Positions 1 through 64,000 of a stretch of 64,000 nt of DNA are shown piece after piece. Source of the DNA: Dromaius novaehollandiae (Eukaryota; Chordata; Aves; Casuariiformes; Dromaiidae); the NCBI RefSeq assembly GCF_036370855.1, contig NC_088112.1, positions 16,050,469-16,114,468 of the forward strand, written 5' to 3'. A program made the position numbers and the translations under genes. The notes under the pieces are model-generated. The model was not told the origin of the DNA, did no database searches, and saw only the letters and a program-made list of their open reading frames with translations. Within the stretch, counting starts at the first letter, position 1; each line of letters starts with the position of its first letter.

Positions 1-952
1 ACTCGCTGCTCTGGGAAAATATTAGCACACAGTGCTCAAGCACAATGTTTCTTGCTCTGCAGATGCAGCCTTGCAAGCCAACAGCCCCTTTGTGTCCAGT
101 CATCTCTCTCTCTTCTCAAGCAGCAGAGGCAGAGCACACCAGTGTTACTGGGGGCAGATTGCTAAGTGCCACAGGGAAACGGTACAGGAAGCACATTCAG
201 GGGTTTTGCACATCGCACAGTGCTGTGAGCAAATCTTACAAATGGGAAGTGACTTGCTAAGACGGGAATTCACAGATGTGGCATGTCAAGACTTCAGAAA
301 TGTAAGAGAACACATAAACTGAATGTTGCTTCTCTCACCCTGCGAGGACAAGATGGGATTACCAAACGTACATGCTAGGTGAATTAAGAAAGAGGTATTT
401 AAAAGACAGCTCATGAAAGTTTTAAAGAAGTGACTTACCTACAGAATTATTTTACTTCAACATAAGCTCCCTAAAGAAGGACTAAGTACTTAAACCCTGT
501 TGATCTTTATTCAATTTATGCCCAAAGACTTTCCAGTTTTTCTGCTCCCACACCCTGGCCACACTGCTTTCTTATTTAAAGGGCCTTTCTCTGTGAAATA
601 CAACAGCGCTATAATCTGTTTCTCACAGTAGCCTCAAACGGACATATAAGGAAAAAGCGTTAAAGAGGGAAAGTCCAGAGCACCCCTTCCCGTGCTACAC
701 CCTCCCGGGCAACGGCCATCAGCGCTTCCTACGCTGCAGGCTGCACATGCTTAATGCCCACAAAAGGCTCCAGCCTCAACAAATGCATCCAGCCCCTCAA
801 ATCCTGGAGGGGTTTCTCAGCTCACTGTGGACATGATGTCCCAGGATTGCTGCAACCCAGGTAGCATTGTCTTGTGGGAGGGCTGGCAGGGCATTTGCAG
901 AGAAGTCAAACCAGCTGCTATTCAGGAGCTTCCCCTTCCCCTGCCCATGTAC
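1..952 (-). other. STK10 intron 11, 5' part (window edge)
   Basis: Follows the exon 11 donor on the minus strand. I looked for the next coiled-coil exon (AKKKFFDTE-like) and did not find it. No repeat or RNA gene recognised. Confidence 0.7.
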
Positions 953-54193
<53,241 letters not shown>

Positions 54194-55137
54194 TTAAAAC
54201 TCCCAGTAATGGGAATTTGCGAGTGTCAGAACTATGGGCGAAGAATTTGAAGATGTGACCCAACTGCTGCCAAGTCTTAAGGTTCACATGCTCTGCATGG
54301 CAGAGCTTCCCATCCTCTGAAAAGCCGGCTTGAAATGAAGTGTTAAATGGGGACATCTAGGGGACATGCTTGATGGTGCAGCCACGCTCAACGATTTCTC
54401 TGCTTTAATGCAGAGCTTAGTGTTAAATGGCTGTCCGGGCAAGCCTCGCCGGCAGGAACGTCATTCACACCAGCACATGTGTTTTGCCTCTATACATTTC
54501 CCTCAACCCAGTTAACAAGCCTAGGGCTCCTGGCTGCAGGGTGGAGGTGAGGGAGGTGTTTTTTCACACTCCATCCTGATGTGTAATGTTGGCAAAACAC
54601 AGCATAGGCTCTCGGTCCGAGAACATCTGGGCTTGGTGGTGATTTCTCACTACTTCCCTGATATATTATACCCTCGAGTGCGGGGGCTGATCGTCGCCTC
54701 GCACCGTCTTTGCTGTTAGGAGTAACTGGGTTTATACCGGTGCGATCAGCCCTAGCATTTCCATTGGGAGTTTCCTGATACTGATACTTGAAACACTATT
54801 TAAATGAACTGCAGCTCCTGGAAATTCATGGTTGTATAAGAATTTCAGCTGCATTTTTTTTTAAAGTTAGTTTTTGCCCCTCTATTTCTTCCCTTCTCCC
54901 TGCTGAGTTGTAGGAAAAACAAGGTGAAAATGTGATCCAAGTATATCCTTGAAGCAGAAAGAAGCTGAAAATAATTGACCACTTTTTCCACCTAACTTCA
55001 TGGATTTTGGATCTCAAATAATGTGAGGATTTGGCAACTGGTAATACTGGATTAAGAATAGACTCAGAGCAACTGCTTTCAAAATTTCACACCTTTTCAC
55101 ATCTTCCTGGTGTTTTAGGTATTTAGGTGTCACTCCT

Positions 55138-55156
55138 CCCCCCCCCCCCCCCCCCC
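55138..55156. repeat. Poly(C) run, 19 bp
   Basis: Uninterrupted C on the plus strand, intergenic, about 70 bp left of the CR1 fragment. Confidence 0.95.
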
Positions 55157-55224
55157 AGTTATCATTCTTATTAATGGTAGCATTTGTTACTTTATTGTCC
55201 AGTCACGGACCTGGGCATTGTACG

Positions 55225-55525
55225 TAATCACAGAAACATTGGTTGGATGGGAAACCTAGAGACCATCTAGTCCAACTTCCCACTTGGAGCAGGATTGTCG
55301 CCAGGGCTAGACCAGGTCAGTCATCAGTCTGTCTAGCTAAGTCTTGAAAATCTCCCAGGTTGGAGCATACATGACTTCCCTGGGTAACTGGTTTCAGAGC
55401 ACACAATCCTCCTTGGGGATTTTTTTTCCCAATGTTCAGCTGAACCTCCTAAGCGGCTATTTGTAGTCATTGCCCCTTGTTTTGTCATCTAGCAACCTGG
55501 TGATTGACTCCATCATCTTTGTAAT
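55225..55525 (-). mobile_element. CR1 LINE 3' end fragment
   Basis: Plus-strand text runs from a degenerate ATCACAGAAACATTGGTTGG through GACCATCTAGTCCAACTTCC and CTTCCCTGGGTAACTGGTTTC to TCATTGCCCCTTGTTTTGTC. This is the reverse complement of the CR1 3' region common in birds and reptiles, so the element is on the minus strand. It is 5'-truncated, as is usual for CR1, and clearly diverged. Confidence 0.85.
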
Positions 55526-56292
55526 TGCCCATACAATAGGTGTGGGCAAGTATTGGGTATATCTGTCCCTATCATGTGTTGTAAAGATCCAGAAGTCAAG
55601 ATACACCCTGTGCCAAAGGGCTTGCAATTTAGGCAGATGACCTGTAGCCTACCTGAGGGTAGGCGAATCAGATCAAATCAGACAGCTGATTTCTCTTGGC
55701 ATAAATTTTACCAAACTGAAGTTACCCCTTCAGAAGTTTTTGAGCAACTCTGATTCAGCAGAGCATTTTGAGGGCTGTGGAATTTTAATCTTGTGCTTGT
55801 TACCGTCTAACCAGATTTGCTATCTCCTGGCTGCATAGCCAAGAGAAATCAGACACATTTAAATCCTTTCTCCCAACCCATTTCTCACAGAAAGCTTGCA
55901 AACATCAAACCATCTCAGCAAACAGGTTAGTCTGTCTCATCTATGCATGGACTACTTCTTCTTACTGTTTTTCCAAATGCAAATGAATAAAAGAAAGAGA
56001 TTATAAACTTCAAAACCACAAAAAACTTTGGAAATCTTCCCCAGACTCATGTGAGGAGACCTCGTCCTATAGACAGACTGTCCTGGGTATTACCATTGCA
56101 TTAAACACAGCTACTCAGAGCACGGTCCTCAGCAGTGAGTGTTAGCAGAACCGAACTCTTGATTAGCATTATGACTAAAGGAGAAGAAACTGATAACTTG
56201 ACTGCTAGACTAGGGACAGCTCTGGGTTTAAAATGTTTAAAATTTAAAATAAAGAGCATCTTTGTACCAAAGTAGGCCATTGGAGTGTATGA

Positions 56293-56320
56293 TTTTATTA
56301 TTATTGTTGTTGTTATTATT
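56293..56320. repeat. (ATT)n/(GTT)n simple repeat
   Basis: TTA/TTG triplets in the intergenic region, about 0.7 kb upstream of the EFCAB9 start. Confidence 0.85.
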
Positions 56321-56927
56321 CCTGGTGTGCTTGTAGGGGTCAGGAATAGAGAACACTTTCTCTGGTTATTGCTGTGCTGGACTGGAAGAGGAACAGATGA
56401 TAAACACTTTATATAAATTTGATAAGAGTGGTTCAGCTTCCTAACAGCTCCCTTGAACAAAAAATTGGGCTTTTGAAAGCAGCCATGTGGGCTACAGCTC
56501 ACAGACATGTTGCACCTGAGACTGTCAGACACTGGAAATTTAAAAAGTTAAAAACATGGCTAAGAGGAAAAACAGCACACTGCATTAGCTGCTATGTAGG
56601 ACTTCTTCAGCATGGACCAAACTTTGGGGAAACACTTGTCTAAGGCTGTGAGATTTTCATTGTAGTCATCTGCTTTGGTAGCTTTCTAAAATAAATCCTT
56701 AAATCTGTGTTTTCTTGCACACTTTAAATCAGATTTAATGCTCTTGAGGGCATTTACAAAAAAACATGCTGTAGGAATAATTTCTATCACTTGATTTTGA
56801 TATGTGTTATCCATGAATGCTGAATGGTAGGGGAGTGTTTGCCTCCACATCTGAAGGTAAATCTTGAAAAATGGGGAAAACCCATGAGAGCAGCGTGGGG
56901 GAAGAGCTGAGGGTATTCTGGTTCTAG

Positions 56928-62419
<5,492 letters not shown>

Positions 62420-62475
62420 ACTAAACAAGACTACTTTTACTCACAGCTGGGAACAACACAACCTAACTTCTCCAA

Positions 62476-62495
62476 CCCCCCCCCCCCCCCCCCCC
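62476..62495. repeat. Poly(C) run, about 20 bp
   Basis: Uninterrupted C on the plus strand, in the probable 3' UTR of EFCAB9. Confidence 0.93.
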
Positions 62496-62516
62496 AGGCT
62501 CAGCTTAAAACCAACA

Positions 62517-62522
62517 AATAAA
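62517..62522 (+). terminator. EFCAB9: Candidate EFCAB9 poly(A) signal
   Basis: AATAAA about 100 nt past the stop; a second copy at 62546-62551. Both are canonical; which is used cannot be told. Confidence 0.5.
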
Positions 62523-62551
62523 ACATATCAAGCTTGTAGAAAATGAATAAA

Positions 62552-64000
62552 TCAGACAAAACGATGTATTCAAGCAATTGCTTGTTCTGTTATCTCCATT
62601 TCTAATTGCCGCTGCTCTATAAAGACGAATGCTAGCGTCTGATATCCTCTGATGAGGAAGGGCTGACGCAACTTGGATTTCAGCCTCATGCTTCGCAGCT
62701 CTCCCCAGGACTAGCATTGATATCAGTGCTATCCCTCCCCTACGTACCATAATGAGTGCATCTTTTAGGTATTTTAGAGACGATCGCTTCCTGTCCCCCA
62801 ACTGTTTTACATCTTGCTTTAGAGAGAAGCCCCCTCCCACTGCTATTTTACCACGTTTAAAGATGCACACAAAGAAAGGCCAGCTTGAAATTCGGCAGAC
62901 TTGTCCTTGCCGATGCTGGATCCGCTCAAGTCTGTCAGCCTTCCACTCCCTGGTTTTCTGCTTTACATTAGACCGCTGCCATAAAAAACCCACGTGCGTG
63001 CTTTAGGGTCAGGCAGTTTCCTTGCATCCTCATTACTGCTGTTGTGAGGAACAGCCCAACTGAAGGAAATGCTGTTTTCTTTGTTAACAAACCACCTAAT
63101 TAAATCCACGTGGAGAGAAAGCAGGAGAGGCAGGCAGTTTCTCTCACTAAATATTGACTGCTTACCCTTTGGACGCAGTAACCTGGTAGGTTTGTTCCCC
63201 TTCTCACCTTACACGTAGGGCATCACACCTTTCAGCCTCCGAGCTCACTGCAATTAGAGCCCGTCTCTAACGAAACACCGAGGCTACGGCATAAGGGATT
63301 AATTACGATAGAAAATTCCAGTTTCTTAAGCTCAACAACTGGCATCACACGAAATAACACTTGTGCATGCCTGTAACATGGCACAGCACCTCTCAGACCT
63401 GTGCAGCTGCTCCGCTTCCAGAGCAAATAAACTAAACGGCTGAAATCCTAACTTTCAGGGAGAGGGAAAGCGAGAACACGCCAAATCACTCTTCACAAAG
63501 CCCAAACCATGGAGAGCTCAGCTCCTTTTCCATACATTACCTTTATGCCTTACGTTTTCAGCCAAGATTGGGAGGAATTGGCCCCACCGAGCTTGTGGCC
63601 ACCTTCTCCCTAGAGCATGGAGACCAAATCTTGCATTCCTGCACTGATTTGGCAGTCACTCACATGTAAGAAGCAGCAGGACTGAGTCCCCCATTAGAGA
63701 CCACTTCACTTAGCACAGCATTTGTGCTGCCTTTGGGCCGACAACCCGGTGTTAGCACAGTACCAGCTAAACCGGATGCAGGTGCTAGCCCAACCTGGAT
63801 GGCGTTTTAGCCAGCAGAAAGCAACTACTCTGGCAAGTGGCCAGGATGGCTGGTGCAACTTCTACCATAGGGGAGAAATGCTGTACTAGCTCTGGACATC
63901 ATGCAACCTCATATAGTGAGATACAGTTACATTAAATATGCATATAGGCACAATACAGACAATAATTATATTACATGTTAATTAGGAATGGAAACAAAGT
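62552..64000. other. Right flank of EFCAB9
   Basis: No exon, RNA gene or repeat recognised. In human the next gene is UBTD2 on the other strand; I looked for its protein and did not find it here, so it may begin further right. Confidence 0.6.

Larger units (their letters stand above)
62420..62551 (+). other. EFCAB9: EFCAB9 probable 3' UTR
   Basis: From the stop codon to two AATAAA hexamers. It contains a 20-bp C run at 62476-62495. The true cleavage site is not known. Confidence 0.55.

Noticed and set aside
1..700. Next STK10 coiled-coil exon
   Set aside because: Searched on the minus strand for an AKKKFFDTE-like sequence next to an acceptor; none seen, so the remaining exons are placed off the left edge.
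62505..62993. 162-residue minus-strand open frame, considered as part of UBTD2
   Set aside because: No match to the UBTD2 protein as I recall it; low-complexity and without a domain. UBTD2 is not seen in this window.

Overview
This is a vertebrate nuclear window, most likely from a sauropsid (bird, crocodilian or turtle). It carries multi-exon genes with GT-AG introns, a CpG-island promoter, a recognisable CR1 LINE tail and old tRNA-headed MIR-type SINEs. No sign of bacterial, viral or organellar sequence was seen. The low density of visible repeats looks bird-like. An intact sperm-channel gene (EFCAB9) would fit a lineage that kept CatSper, such as turtles or crocodilians, so I do not name a species.

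Two protein-coding genes can be supported. From 953 to 53722, on the minus strand, lie the first eleven coding exons of STK10 (LOK), a Ste20-family serine/threonine kinase. They join in frame into 602 codons: the whole kinase domain, an acidic segment, a low-complexity linker and the start of the C-terminal coiled coil. The rest of the gene lies off the left edge, since human STK10 is 968 residues. Intron 10 appears to use a GC-AG splice pair. Introns 1 and 2 (about 15 and 20 kb) make up more than half of the window and hold no recognised gene.

A CpG island at about 53380-54110 covers STK10 exon 1. About 3.3 kb beyond the STK10 start codon, on the plus strand, is EFCAB9 (57003-62419): four exons giving an intact 201-residue EF-hand protein. 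EFCAB9 is known in mammals as a calcium sensor of the CatSper sperm calcium channel. The STK10-EFCAB9 divergent pair is the arrangement I recall for human 5q35.1. From 62552 to the right edge nothing was recognised.

The two genes have no known functional link. STK10 acts on ERM proteins and lymphocyte/cortical cytoskeleton; EFCAB9 acts in the sperm flagellum. Outside the exons the window holds repeats (CR1, MIR-like SINEs, homopolymers, three long C runs), CpG-rich clusters inside introns and a few motif-level curiosities. I did not find a previously undescribed biological system. The observations most worth checking are the intact EFCAB9, the GC-AG intron and the intragenic CpG-rich block in STK10 intron 2.
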